DNA of 64,000 nucleotides from Phycisphaerae bacterium (GTDB lineage: Bacteria; Planctomycetota; Phycisphaerae; UBA1845), in contig JAJDDT010000023.1 of the NCBI GenBank assembly GCA_029260165.1, positions 49,225 through 113,224 on the forward strand, in the 5' to 3' direction. Below, piece after piece: positions 1-10,066 of this stretch. The notes beneath the pieces are model-generated. The model saw only the letters and a program-made list of their open reading frames with translations. It made no database searches and was not told where the DNA came from. Numbering within the stretch: the stretch's first letter is position 1; every line of letters starts with the position of its first letter. A program made the translations under genes and the position numbers.

Positions 1-2236
1 AAAACTGCTCGCCCATCAGGACGACCATCGCCATCATCAGCACGCTCCGCCACAGCTCGCTCTGCGCGTCCTCACCAACCTGCCCGATCTCATCAACACC
101 GGCGACATAGGTAATCGGCACCTCGGTGATCCGTTGCTTCAGTTCAGATTCGGTGGCTTTGACGAGGTTGCTTTCCTCCGGATCGAGATTGATCGCCACC
201 GACCATACGTCCTGCTCTCCGGAGGTGGTCATTATCACGAACCGGTAAACACCGCTCTCGTCGGTTTGGTCCCAATTCAGCTCGAAACCCTGGCCGTCCT
301 CTGCTGGTTGGGCGGTGACCGGAACCTCCTGTTCGGCTGGGTATCTGGGCGTGCGAACCAGCACGTCGCGTTCATACCTTGCAGGATCGACCGCAAAACG
401 GATCGGATCACCAATCAGCAGATCGCTGTTCGCGCCTTCGCCTCTTGCGAGGTATTGGCCCATCTCGAGCATGGTGACAACGTAGCTCGCATCCTTGGCC
501 CAGTCGTTCCATTCCTGATCAACGGACGACGTCACCAGGATGACCCTGCCGTCACCGAATCGGCGTTCGACAATGGCGGGCACAGCATCGCGGTCGTCAT
601 ACGATGCGATGACGGTCGCCCTGGGCGAGAAGGACTCGTCATCGCCGAGGTCGTCCTTTTCAGGCAGACATTTGAAATATTGGTCAAAACTGATGCGTCC
701 GATGAACGGATTGTTCCTCCCACCGAATATGCGAACAATCGGGTGCAATCGATCGACGGCGGCCAGATGCGTTCCCGATGCGGGGGCGGTCGTTCGTTCA
801 CCCAGGGCGAGCGGTAGAACACCACGACCATCCCGATACAACGTCTCGTTGTAGAAATCCGGATCGACCTGATCGCCAAGAAAAATCGCCAACCCGCCAC
901 CACTGCCGACAAAACCCGACAACGCCTCCGCCGTCGGTTCACTCACACGGTACACGTTGGCGAGAAAAACAACGTCGTAGCCTGTCAGGTCAGCCGTATC
1001 GAGTTGCGTTTCGTCGATCACCTCGACCTCGTTCCCGCTGAAAACCTCACCGGAAGGTCGCAAGGCTGTTCGCAGAAGGGTGACCTCATCGCGATAGGCG
1101 TCGGATGACGGTTCACCGTTGACGATCAGGATGCGGATGGCTTCGATCGACTCGATGACCAGGGTTCGCGCGTCGTCGGCGGGCAGTGCGTCAGCCTCTT
1201 TTGAGATCGTCACGGAGTCGAAACCTGCCTGCGTGAACACAACCGGAATCGGAACACTTGTTTGTCCCGCGGGTTCGATCGCACCCAGCGCAACCGTGGG
1301 CTGACCGGCTGCTCCGATGGTGACGTCGAGGTTCAGGCTGTCGGTCGTGCGTTCGGAAAAATTCGCGACCCGCGCTTCAACATCGCCGGACACGCCAGCC
1401 ACAAAACGCGACCGCAACGATTTCAAACCACCGATAGCGACATTGGATGCTCCCAATTCACCAACGTCCACCAGCACGACCCTCAGCTCGCGATCATCCC
1501 CGCCCCAGTTGGCCAACTCCGCCATCGGGCTGGCTGTCGCATTCTCGCTTTCGCCGCCGGATTCGATCCAATCCTTTCGTTGAAAGTCGCTGATGACATA
1601 CAACGACGCACTGATCGTGCCAGCCTGTTCGTCGAGCAGTTTCCCGACCGCCGCCACCATGTCACGGCTGGACAACGCGCTTTCCGAAACTTTCAAACCC
1701 TCGATGCGTTCAAACAGGTCATCGGTCTGCTCGTCGTTCAGGAAGACGCTTTGCGCGACGGGGTTTTGCATGGCTGACGAACGCAAGACCGTCACCGTAT
1801 CGTTGGGCGATTGCTCGCGGAGCTGTTTCACGAGTCGCGTGACAGCCTGCCTGCCACGATCAAAAACGGTCCCGTCACCGGCTTGATAACCCATGCTGTA
1901 CGAATCATCGAGAACAAAGATGCGCTCCGTACGCTCGGAACCGCCCAGCATCGCAGCCAAACCCTGTGGCTGAAAAAACGGACGAGCGACCAGCAGTCCG
2001 ATCAACAAGACGGCCAGGCAGCGCAACAACAGCAGGATCAGGTCTTCCAGCTTCACGCGCCGCCGGTTCTGACGCTCCGCCTGCAACAGAAACTCGATCG
2101 CCGCCCAACGAATTCGCTTGAATCGTCGTCGAGCCAGAATATGGATGATGACCGGAACACTCATCGCCGCCGCCCCACCCCAGAAAAGCGCCGGCCAGAT
2201 CATCGCAGCCAATAGGTTCGTGCCCGGTCCCATCAT
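1..2236 (-). CDS. BatA-like membrane protein with VWA domain (C-terminal part off the edge)
   Basis: Reading the minus strand from the ATG at 2236 gives an open frame to the window edge (about 745 residues seen, no stop). The N-terminus has the two membrane segments typical of the BatA N-terminal domain (about residues 8-33 and 66-84) with a basic stretch (HILARRRFKRIRW) between them. A von Willebrand A fold follows, with a DxSxS metal site at residues 110-114 (DDSYS). The rest resembles the glutamine-amidotransferase-like and extracellular domains of planctomycete BatA proteins. Its ATG overlaps the stop of the DUF58 gene (ATGA), so translation is probably coupled. It is the last visible gene of a MoxR-DUF58-BatA operon, a set generally thought to help assemble or stress-protect envelope complexes. 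The family call is firm; the exact role is inferred. Confidence 0.85.
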   Translation of the reverse strand, partial: MMGPGTNLLAAMIWPALFWGGAAAMSVPVIIHILARRRFKRIRWAAIEFLLQAERQNRRRVKLEDLILLLLRCLAVLLIGLLVARPFFQPQGLAAMLGGSERTERIFVLDDSYSMGYQAGDGTVFDRGRQAVTRLVKQLREQSPNDTVTVLRSSAMQNPVAQSVFLNDEQTDDLFERIEGLKVSESALSSRDMVAAVGKLLDEQAGTISASLYVISDFQRKDWIESGGESENATASPMAELANWGGDDRELRVVLVDVGELGASNVAIGGLKSLRSRFVAGVSGDVEARVANFSERTTDSLNLDVTIGAAGQPTVALGAIEPAGQTSVPIPVVFTQAGFDSVTISKEADALPADDARTLVIESIEAIRILIVNGEPSSDAYRDEVTLLRTALRPSGEVFSGNEVEVIDETQLDTADLTGYDVVFLANVYRVSEPTAEALSGFVGSGGGLAIFLGDQVDPDFYNETLYRDGRGVLPLALGERTTAPASGTHLAAVDRLHPIVRIFGGRNNPFIGRISFDQYFKCLPEKDDLGDDESFSPRATVIASYDDRDAVPAIVERRFGDGRVILVTSSVDQEWNDWAKDASYVVTMLEMGQYLARGEGANSDLLIGDPIRFAVDPARYERDVLVRTPRYPAEQEVPVTAQPAEDGQGFELNWDQTDESGVYRFVIMTTSGEQDVWSVAINLDPEESNLVKATESELKQRITEVPITYVAGVDEIGQVGEDAQSELWRSVLMMAMVVLMGEQF

Positions 2237-3153
2237 GCCCTCGATCGCAATCGGTGCATGCGGTTGGCCAGAAAACTCGTCAACGCGATATCCAACGGGT
2301 CCGCCGTGCTCAGGAGCACATAATCAATCCCATGGTCGAGGCAACTGGCGCGCACCCGGCTGATATATGCCTGAATGGCATCCAGATAGCTCTGACGAAG
2401 CGCCTGCGGGTCGGTTTGAATTTCAACGTTCGAGGCTTCCATCCCCTCAAACAACGTTTGATCCGTAAACGGAAACTCCAGCTCGTCATGATCCAACACA
2501 TGCATGACCATAATTTCGTGTTGACTGAATCGAAATCGCTGTAGACCGTTCACAATGTCGTCAAAATCCGTCAGCAGATCGGAAATCAACACCACCAGAC
2601 CGCGTCGCGGCATCTGCTCCGCCAGATGATTGAAAAGCATCTTGACGCTCGTTTCGCGATCCGGACGCGCGTCTTCCAACACCTGCACGAGACCCGCCAG
2701 CGACGCCCGGCTCGTTGAGGTTGGCCTCTGCGCGCGAATCTCGTGATCGAACAGCGTCAAACCAACACCATCCTGCTGACCGACCATCAAATAGGCGAGC
2801 GAAGCAGCCAGCGTGGCTGCATAGTCCCATTTGGTCATTCGATCGGTGCCCGCATGCTCCGGATACGCCATCGAGTGCGAACAATCGACGAGCAGGTGCG
2901 CGCGAAGATTGGTCTCGACCTCATATTCCTTGATCAACAGTCGGTCGGTCTTGGCATACGCACGCCAATCGAGATGCCGCACGTCGTCACCGGCGACATA
3001 TTGGCGATGGTCGGCGAATTCGACACTAAAACCCTTGTACGGACTTTCATGCATACCGCCGACGAACCCCTCGACAACATGTCGGGCGCGAAGCTCAAGC
3101 CGGGAAATCTTCGATAGAATCTCAGGCCGAAAGTAGCTTGCTGAACCGCTCAT
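2233..3153 (-). CDS. DUF58 domain protein
   Basis: 306 residues. It carries the DUF58 signature around residues 56-79 (GDDVRHLDWRAYAKTDRL, then KEYE) and a VWA-like metal site DCSHS at 90-94. DUF58 proteins are the usual partners of MoxR AAA+ ATPases. The gene sits directly between the MoxR ATPase (32-base overlap at its start) and the BatA-like gene (4-base overlap at its end). No signal peptide or clear membrane segment is visible, so it probably acts on the cytoplasmic side. The start at 3153 lies inside the end of the moxR gene; it gives a normal N-terminus (PEILSKISRLELRAR), so I kept it. Confidence 0.9.
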   Translation of the reverse strand: MSGSASYFRPEILSKISRLELRARHVVEGFVGGMHESPYKGFSVEFADHRQYVAGDDVRHLDWRAYAKTDRLLIKEYEVETNLRAHLLVDCSHSMAYPEHAGTDRMTKWDYAATLAASLAYLMVGQQDGVGLTLFDHEIRAQRPTSTSRASLAGLVQVLEDARPDRETSVKMLFNHLAEQMPRRGLVVLISDLLTDFDDIVNGLQRFRFSQHEIMVMHVLDHDELEFPFTDQTLFEGMEASNVEIQTDPQALRQSYLDAIQAYISRVRASCLDHGIDYVLLSTADPLDIALTSFLANRMHRLRSRA

Positions 3154-4201
3154 TCCTCGCCACTTCCGTTTCGTTCGGCAACACTGCCTCTAAAATCTCG
3201 TTGATAATCCGATCGGGTGTGTAGCCTTCCGCCTCAGCTGAATAATTCGTCACAACACGATGACGCAGAACAGGACCACACAGGTCGCGGATGTCGTCAG
3301 CCGCAACGTGATGCCGACCACGAATGACCGCCAACGCCTTACCACCGAGCACGAGTGCCTGCACCGCCCGCGGTCCCGCACCCCATGTCAGCATCTTGCG
3401 GATGAACTCAGGCGAGTCATCTTCGCGAGCACGCGTCGCGCGAACAATATCAAGCGCATGTCGCAAGACATCCCTGGCGATCGGCACACGACGGACCAGT
3501 TTCTGGAACTGCAAAATATCCTCACCACCAAAGACCGGCTCAACCTCGTGCTGCTCGTCGATCGTCGTTCGCTCGATGATCTCAACTTCCTGTTCGTAGG
3601 TCGGGTACTTGACGAAAACCTTGAACATGAAACGGTCCTGTTGCGCCTCCGGCAGCGGATAGGTTCCTTCCTGCTCGATCGGATTCTGCGTCGCCAAAAC
3701 AAACGATGGCTGAGCGAGTTTGTGACGCTCCGTACCCACGGTCACCTGCCGCTCCTGCATGGCTTCCAAAAGCGCCGACTGCGTCTTGGGCGGGGTCCGG
3801 TTGATTTCGTCCGCCAGGATGATGTTCGCGAAAATCGGACCCGCGATGAACTTGAGCGCGCGCTGCCCGGTCGACTTATCCTCCTGAATCACGTCTGTCC
3901 CGGTGATGTCTGACGGCATCAGGTCGGGCGTGAACTGAATTCGGTTAAACGACAACCTGAGGCACTGCGCCAGCGTCGAAATCATCAACGTCTTGGCCAA
4001 CCCCGGCACACCCTCGAGAATCACATGTCCGTTGGCGAGCAGTGCCACGAATAACTGATCAACCACGTCATCCTGCCCGACGATCACCTTTCCCAACTCC
4101 GCCCGGAGCTTGTCATAACCGTCTTTCAGACGACCGACGGCCTGAATGTCCGACTCCGCCAACGGAGCCGACGTCTCGCTGTTTGTCAATTCATCATTCA
4201 T
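3122..4201 (-). CDS. MoxR-family AAA+ ATPase
   Basis: 359 residues. Walker A is at about 63-71 (EGVPGLAKT) and Walker B at 127-132 (IILADE), followed by the sensor-type stretch FVLATQNPIEQEGTYPLPEA, all characteristic of MoxR. The C-terminal lid includes the WGAGPRA motif. MoxR ATPases act as chaperone-like remodellers together with DUF58 and VWA proteins; here both are encoded immediately downstream. The upstream squalene-cyclase-repeat gene ends 35 bases before this start. Confidence 0.95.
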   Translation of the reverse strand: MNDELTNSETSAPLAESDIQAVGRLKDGYDKLRAELGKVIVGQDDVVDQLFVALLANGHVILEGVPGLAKTLMISTLAQCLRLSFNRIQFTPDLMPSDITGTDVIQEDKSTGQRALKFIAGPIFANIILADEINRTPPKTQSALLEAMQERQVTVGTERHKLAQPSFVLATQNPIEQEGTYPLPEAQQDRFMFKVFVKYPTYEQEVEIIERTTIDEQHEVEPVFGGEDILQFQKLVRRVPIARDVLRHALDIVRATRAREDDSPEFIRKMLTWGAGPRAVQALVLGGKALAVIRGRHHVAADDIRDLCGPVLRHRVVTNYSAEAEGYTPDRIINEILEAVLPNETEVARNERFSKLLSA

Positions 4202-4236
4202 ATCGTTCTTCTCAAAAAAACATCGTCTCTGTTTTG

Positions 4237-5280
4237 TTATCGTTGCATGATCGGTAGCGCATCGTACGGCAACTGCAACATCACCAACGCCAACGCCGTC
4301 CCATACACCTTACCAACGCTGCGATCCTCCCACGAACCGTCCTCAGCCTGTCGTTTCAGTAATTCATCGCGAAGCTGCGGAAAATAACCGTCCCATTCCT
4401 TGTCACCCGCCAGATACATCGCCTGCGACATGTAGAAATGAGCATAGAACCAATGGCCCACGCGTCCGAAACTTGTCGTGATGTGCTCCTTGCAGAATTC
4501 GAGCGCTTTCAGTGCCAGCGGGTTCTTGTATTGCCCCGCATTGAACCAGCAACAAACCGCAGCCGCCGTGATCGGAGCACGCGACGGACCACGCTGGCCC
4601 GCGCGGTACGCAATTCCACCATCGCTGTTGGTGGAAATCTTCAGATACTCCATGGCTTGATCGATCACGCTCTTGGGAACGTGAATCCCCGCATTGCGAC
4701 AGGCACGCAGCGCCTGCACCTGCGTGATCGTCACCGAACCCTCATCACTCCCCGAATTCGGCGTGTAGATCCAACCCCCCAGGCGACTCTGCGCCTGACC
4801 TGTTAACTGAATCCCACGCGTCAATATCTGCTTGACCTCGTCCTGTCGACGCGGGTTTTCCGTCATCCCATACAACTGTCCCAGGAACAACATGCTGAAA
4901 CCGTGACCGTACATCGGTCTCGACTCACCACCACCGCGCGCGATCAAACCGGAGTTGGTCGCACTCGCCATCAAATACCGTGTCGCCCGATCGACCTTCG
5001 CGGCGTATTTGCCCTGCGTCGTCGTATCACCATGCGCCAAAAACGCCAGACCCGCGAGCGACGTCATCGAAACGGGATAGCTCCCCATGTTGCCAGCCGA
5101 CCGCCACGCTCCGTCGCGACCCTGCTGGCGCGCAAGGTATTGAAGCCCTTTCTGAATCGCGGCTTCGGTTTCCGGCGTGATGTGTTTGGGCAATCGTTTG
5201 CCCGCAAACGCAGGCGGGACGCTCCCCAGAGCGACCACCATCAACACGACCGCAAACACACCGCATCTCCGCTGTGTCAT
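4237..5280 (-). CDS. Secreted prenyltransferase/squalene-oxidase repeat protein
   Basis: 347 residues from the ATG at 5280. The start is chosen because it forms a TGATG overlap with the upstream stop and opens a clear signal peptide (hydrophobic stretch, cleavage near AFA-GK at about 26); the frame stays open 46 codons further upstream but those lack sense as a leader. It contains alpha/alpha-toroid repeats of the squalene cyclase/prenyltransferase type, e.g. GLQYLARQQGRDGAWRS, MEYLKISTNSDGGIAYR and ELLKRQAEDGSWED. The DxDD catalytic motif of true squalene-hopene cyclases is not seen, so this is probably a non-cyclase toroid protein, common in planctomycete MoxR operons. Function unknown; export is inferred from the leader. 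Confidence 0.85.
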   Translation of the reverse strand: MTQRRCGVFAVVLMVVALGSVPPAFAGKRLPKHITPETEAAIQKGLQYLARQQGRDGAWRSAGNMGSYPVSMTSLAGLAFLAHGDTTTQGKYAAKVDRATRYLMASATNSGLIARGGGESRPMYGHGFSMLFLGQLYGMTENPRRQDEVKQILTRGIQLTGQAQSRLGGWIYTPNSGSDEGSVTITQVQALRACRNAGIHVPKSVIDQAMEYLKISTNSDGGIAYRAGQRGPSRAPITAAAVCCWFNAGQYKNPLALKALEFCKEHITTSFGRVGHWFYAHFYMSQAMYLAGDKEWDGYFPQLRDELLKRQAEDGSWEDRSVGKVYGTALALVMLQLPYDALPIMQR

Positions 5281-8200
5281 CAATCCACACCTCCGACCAT
5301 ACCCGACGTTGCCCGCGTCACCATCGCACCGATTCCGCGTGACGCCTGCAAAACGATACGACCCGATTTTACCGACATTTGCGACCGCAACGGGTTCCCA
5401 TCCACATATCCCGACCACACCGACGGCGAGCCGACACGCCGACCATTATCCTTGTCCAGAAGCACGACAGCCTGCTCATCTGTATACAACCGACTCCTGT
5501 CCGCCGCTGCCTTAATATCCGCCGGAAGATGTTCCATAAAAACCAACAAATCCCCATCGGACCGCAACGAGGGTCGATGCACAAAACCGGACAGCCCATA
5601 CCGCCATCTCTCACCACCATCGTTAGCATCAATCGCCACGATCGTCCACCGATCACCATTGACCGCTTCGGTATGGGCCGCCAACATCAGCAGATCACTG
5701 TGAATCCCACCGTCGACGATCAATCCGTCCACATTCTCAAGTCTGCCTTCAATTTCCACGTCGCCGGTCAACACATCCAGCAGTCGATACACCCCCGTGC
5801 GAGACGCCACCAGGATCTTCCCCGGCGCCGGCTCGAACGAGCTGGCCGCCGGCCAATCCAAGGCCAACGTCCACTCCTCCAGACCCGATCGTACATCGTA
5901 CGCAGCCAACCCACCTTCAACAGGCCCACAAACGACACCCTCGTGGTAGGTCACCGGAATGAACTCCCCACCATCCTGCAAACTGTCAGGCTGCTTGAAC
6001 GTCACCTCACCCAGACCCGCCCCGTTGGACAATCGAAAGGAGCGAATGTGCTCCGTATCCGCATCAATCGTCATGACGTAATCATCGCGAACGTACACCC
6101 CGCCAGGCTCGAACCCCAAATCACGACGCCACAAAACCGACCCGTCGAGCATCGATAAAACCGCCAGTTCCGTCGGCCTGATCATGCACGCCAGCCGACC
6201 CGATCCAACGTCCGTCCGAAACTCCCGCAAATAAGGCCTGCCATCAATCGGAACTGCCCACAAACGCAATCCGGAAACAACCCCCACCGCGTGCAAACCC
6301 TTCGGACCATTCACGACCATCGTCTGACCATCCGACCAGCCCGTCACGATCTCCGCCTCACCGGACGACGATCCGACATCCTCAAGACCGTACGCGAAGT
6401 CATAGGTCATCAACAACTCCGCCTCCCACTCCATCGTCCCATGCGCGACGTCGTAGGATCGCAACGTGCGCGGTCCGGCAAAAACAATCTGCCGATCGGC
6501 AGACGCCTCAGGCTCAGCCATCCTGAAATCAACCATCGCAAGCGGATGGGTCTCGTCGTCGAACGCGTCAAACGCCTCCCGACCCGCCAACTCAAACCCG
6601 TCTGTTCGCGTAACACGTTCATGCCAGTCCGCAGACAACTCGTCGACCCGCTTGCGCTTGTCCGCAACGATCCGCGCCACCAACCTGCCACCGACCTGAA
6701 CGTCGGCAAACTCGCTTTCGAGTCGATCCAGCGATCGACGGGCCGACAGCGACATCGCAGGCGACTGCGCGAGGTACAGGTCCGCCTCAAGCAACAATGC
6801 CTCAGCCAACTTCTCACGCGAACTTCCAAACCGCATCGACTCATTCAGATACTGTTCCGCACGCTCGAATCGACCACGCCCGACCTCAAATCCCGCCAGC
6901 GCGTTCAACGATGCCTGCCCCCAGCCTCCCAACGTCCGAATGCCCGCCAACCGTCGCAACGCCCGCGTAGCCTCGGATCGTGTTTCAAACTGCTCCAAAT
7001 TCCCAACAGCCTCGTCAAACACGCGCTTCGCCCCTGCCGCCAGCAGCTTCGCCTCATCCGGACCCAGCTCCGGCTCGATCCGCAACAACACATCAGCAGC
7101 CGCAGCCCGCGCCGAACGCTTCACCTCGCCCTGCACCACGAACTCGTCCGCCAATGGATCCATCCCCATCCGCCACAACGTTTCATACGCCTCACGATAT
7201 CGCCCCATCCGACGCAGCGTGTCACCCAACGCCAACCGCGACTGCACCCGATCGCGATCGCTCGCAGCCAACCGCGACGCCAGACGAAGATGGTCCACCG
7301 ACTGATCGATGGCAGTCCCCGGTCGCGCCGCCAGATTCAACAACGCCTCAACCCGCAAATGCGCAACATGCCGAGCCATTGCGTCGTCGGGGGGCAGCTT
7401 GATGTCACGCAACGCGTCAATCGCCTTTTGCGGTGCCTTGTTGAGCAGCTCCAGAAACGCTAGGCGAATCGCAGTCCGCGGATCCTCAGGATTCACCCGG
7501 TGCGCAGCCAACGTAACCTCGTAGGAACTCAAATCCGGATACGACCGCGCCTCCGACGGATCGACACTGATCATCGCCCCCTGCGTAAACAACACATTCC
7601 CCAGCGGCGGGTGACTGGCTGGTATGGCAATCAATTCGCCCGTCTCACCGGTCAACGCATCAAACGATGCCATCGCCGTTTCCGTCGGCTGATAAATCCT
7701 CCCGCCACTCAACGCCGCCCGACCCGTGACATCTTCCACCGGTTGCGTCCACAACAAATCCTGCTTGCCAAGCGACAGACAAGTGATATCCTCACCCCCA
7801 AGCCAAACCCGCTCACCATCTGTACCAATCAAATAACGATGATCCTCCCGAGGCCAATCCCAAACCAACGTCCCATCGGTTCGGTCAAACGCAATCATGC
7901 GATCATCATCCGGGGGCGCCAACAACACCAACGAACCCGCCACCATCGGTGGCGACGGAAACCAAAGCGTCGGCTGCGTCTGAACCCGGACGTTGAAACG
8001 CTTGCTTCGACGACTGAAAATATCGTGCTCGCGGTAACGCGTCGCCCACCGCAACTGCCGCGTGTCAGCCTCAACAGACATCAGCAAACCAAACCCGGTC
8101 GATAAATAAATGACACCATCGTCGACGGCTGAAAACATCGCCCATTCGCGACGCACGGATCGCCCACCCAACGCGTACAGCACAACCTGATCCAACAGGC

Positions 8201-9602
8201 GCCCGTCCGCCACGTCGAAAACCCCCAAAATCACCGCGTTGGCAGATTCAAACGGCACCCAGGCTTCGTCGCCGACAACGACCGGAGGCGCCAATATCAA
8301 TACATCCCGAAACGCCTCGTCGTCATCCAGTCCACCACGCCGCCAACGCACGCGACCGGTGCGCGCATCGTACGCAACCAGTCGTCGCCCAACATCGACC
8401 GCACGCGGCCTGTTTCCGCTTCGCAGGACAGCCACACCGTCGGAATCAAACTCCGCGCGATCACCCGACTCCACACTGAAAATCAAACCAGCCCCCGCAC
8501 TGACCGTACCCTCGACGTAATCCCTGAATAGCTGATGCTCGTCCACAAACCCCGAACCACGCCCGAATCGCTCCGCAATACCAATCGCCGCCGACCCGCT
8601 CGACCACGCCAACGTGAAACTCAATAAATCAACCGCCTGCACAACACTGCCCGATTTCAAATACAGACGGTCGTCATAAACAATTGGCTCCGCCACGGGC
8701 AGCGCGTCTGCACCAAAACCATCCAGCTCCGTCCATCGCATCGCGGGCGCATGAGGCAACCCGCGCCTCCACGGCAACTCCTCCGCCATCGTCGGAACCG
8801 CCCGCGACATCCGCCGCGTGCACAAACCACCCCCACCCGGACCTGTCCAATCCAGATCATCAACAGGGTCAGCCAATCGCAATTCATGAGACAACACATA
8901 CGCGCGAACCTGCTCGGTCAACGAGTCATTGACCGCCTCGCCCAGCAGCCCCAGCATCTGCGCCCCCATCGCGCGATCACCGAGCATCGCGTACGCAACC
9001 GCCTGCCGATGCACAAGCCAGTCCAGATTCCGACCCGCCTCCGGAAAAACGCTCCAGTACGCCTGCAAAACCTCAAGCGCCTCCGATGCCCGCCCCGCAT
9101 CAAGCAACCACGACGACAACAGTCGAACCGCCTCACCCCCGTGACGACTCATCATGTACAAATCAACCGCCCGCCTCGCCGCGACAAGATCGTGCGTCTC
9201 CCTTGCCCGATCGAGCAACCCCTTCGCCCGACCGTCAAACAACACCCCATACGCCTCACGCCCCGCATCCGGCAACGCCGCCAACATGCGATATGCCTTC
9301 AACCTCGGCGACTCGAATCGCTCCACCGCCGTCGATTCCACCGTCTTCAACAACCCCGAAGGCGACTCGATTACCCGCTGCAACGAATCGATTGCCAGCT
9401 TCCAATCCTCACGTTCAGTCGCCTGCTCTGCCGTGCGGAACAAATTGCTCACGATCGGAGATTGTTCAATCTCAGGCCCCCTGCTGATCACCTTCTCGTG
9501 CTGATTCCGTTGAGCCACAACCTCCGCCGACAAACCCGCCAACAAGGCGAAAACAAAAACACCACCAGCAGCTCTCGCCCTGACCCGTCGCGCTGACCGC
9601 AC
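5280..9602 (-). CDS. Giant secreted PQQ-like beta-propeller/TPR protein
   Basis: About 1440 residues. Two regions read as PQQ-like beta-propellers: one in the first half (LVAYDARTGRVRWRRGG, MIAFDRTDGTLVWDW) and one at the C-terminus (AYDVRSGLEEWTLALDW, IVAIDANDGGERWRYG). They are separated by TPR-like helical repeats (about residues 690-1000), and more TPR-like helices precede the first propeller. The start chosen is the GTG at 9602, which gives a compact signal peptide (RSARRVRARAAGG, then a hydrophobic core to AEVVAQ). An ATG at 9671 lies inside a palindromic repeat and would add 23 residues; the frame is open to an ATG at 9839. It is the first gene of the five-gene minus-strand operon and couples to the next gene by TGATG. 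Probably a periplasmic scaffold; no enzymatic role can be assigned. Confidence 0.8.
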   Translation of the reverse strand: MRSARRVRARAAGGVFVFALLAGLSAEVVAQRNQHEKVISRGPEIEQSPIVSNLFRTAEQATEREDWKLAIDSLQRVIESPSGLLKTVESTAVERFESPRLKAYRMLAALPDAGREAYGVLFDGRAKGLLDRARETHDLVAARRAVDLYMMSRHGGEAVRLLSSWLLDAGRASEALEVLQAYWSVFPEAGRNLDWLVHRQAVAYAMLGDRAMGAQMLGLLGEAVNDSLTEQVRAYVLSHELRLADPVDDLDWTGPGGGGLCTRRMSRAVPTMAEELPWRRGLPHAPAMRWTELDGFGADALPVAEPIVYDDRLYLKSGSVVQAVDLLSFTLAWSSGSAAIGIAERFGRGSGFVDEHQLFRDYVEGTVSAGAGLIFSVESGDRAEFDSDGVAVLRSGNRPRAVDVGRRLVAYDARTGRVRWRRGGLDDDEAFRDVLILAPPVVVGDEAWVPFESANAVILGVFDVADGRLLDQVVLYALGGRSVRREWAMFSAVDDGVIYLSTGFGLLMSVEADTRQLRWATRYREHDIFSRRSKRFNVRVQTQPTLWFPSPPMVAGSLVLLAPPDDDRMIAFDRTDGTLVWDWPREDHRYLIGTDGERVWLGGEDITCLSLGKQDLLWTQPVEDVTGRAALSGGRIYQPTETAMASFDALTGETGELIAIPASHPPLGNVLFTQGAMISVDPSEARSYPDLSSYEVTLAAHRVNPEDPRTAIRLAFLELLNKAPQKAIDALRDIKLPPDDAMARHVAHLRVEALLNLAARPGTAIDQSVDHLRLASRLAASDRDRVQSRLALGDTLRRMGRYREAYETLWRMGMDPLADEFVVQGEVKRSARAAAADVLLRIEPELGPDEAKLLAAGAKRVFDEAVGNLEQFETRSEATRALRRLAGIRTLGGWGQASLNALAGFEVGRGRFERAEQYLNESMRFGSSREKLAEALLLEADLYLAQSPAMSLSARRSLDRLESEFADVQVGGRLVARIVADKRKRVDELSADWHERVTRTDGFELAGREAFDAFDDETHPLAMVDFRMAEPEASADRQIVFAGPRTLRSYDVAHGTMEWEAELLMTYDFAYGLEDVGSSSGEAEIVTGWSDGQTMVVNGPKGLHAVGVVSGLRLWAVPIDGRPYLREFRTDVGSGRLACMIRPTELAVLSMLDGSVLWRRDLGFEPGGVYVRDDYVMTIDADTEHIRSFRLSNGAGLGEVTFKQPDSLQDGGEFIPVTYHEGVVCGPVEGGLAAYDVRSGLEEWTLALDWPAASSFEPAPGKILVASRTGVYRLLDVLTGDVEIEGRLENVDGLIVDGGIHSDLLMLAAHTEAVNGDRWTIVAIDANDGGERWRYGLSGFVHRPSLRSDGDLLVFMEHLPADIKAAADRSRLYTDEQAVVLLDKDNGRRVGSPSVWSGYVDGNPLRSQMSVKSGRIVLQASRGIGAMVTRATSGMVGGVD

Positions 9603-9666
9603 GCGGAAAACGTGCTCCGCCGCCCCGTCAGTTCTCAAATGATCGTTTGGTTGATTGTTTGGGTGG

Positions 9667-9686
9667 CCCATGGCTTTAGCCGTGGG
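9667..9686. repeat. REP-like palindrome (CCCATGGCT/AGCCGTGGG)
   Basis: Two 9-base arms pair except at one position, with two bases between them; GGGTGG precedes. The arrangement looks like a short extragenic palindrome. The ATG at 9671 of the giant gene's longer alternative start falls inside the arm, a reason to doubt that start. Confidence 0.5.
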
Positions 9687-10036
9687 GGACTCGAATCCAG
9701 GACTCCTTTCAAGTCTCCCCACCTCCCCAGGAGGTGGCCATCCCTCGTTTGACGTCTGACGGAGCACCAGATATCGATGGATGATTTGCCGATTCATATA
9801 CCCAATTCCCAAGCCACGACCGCCACAAACGGTCACCAATTCCGCGCCAGGCCCAATGACCCGCCTCGATCATAACGACGCCACCAGCCCCAAACTACAC
9901 GCCCAACCAACCCCCCACCCGTTGTTACACCCCCGATACCCGTCCCGCCCATTTTCATCGACGCCGTCACACAATTTCCGACACAAAAACGTCGTATTCG
10001 TAGCTACCGGCATGTAGTCACAAGCCGGGAAGCTGC

Positions 10037-10066
10037 TGGCCAACTGATCAATGCGACAGATATACT
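10037..10066 (+). promoter_or_regulatory. Possible sigma-70-type promoter giving a leaderless mRNA
   Basis: TGGCCA (10037-10042), an 18-base gap, then TATACT (10061-10066). Transcription would begin about at the ATG at 10073, with no room for a ribosome site. Consensus match is moderate. Confidence 0.35.

Noticed and set aside
134..817. 227-residue plus-strand frame at the left edge
   Set aside because: Opposite the BatA-like gene, whose minus-strand reading has a clear VWA site and membrane segments.
4237..5280. Squalene-hopene cyclase (hopanoid synthesis)
   Set aside because: Half the length of a true cyclase, secreted, and no DxDD motif; only the toroid repeats are shared.
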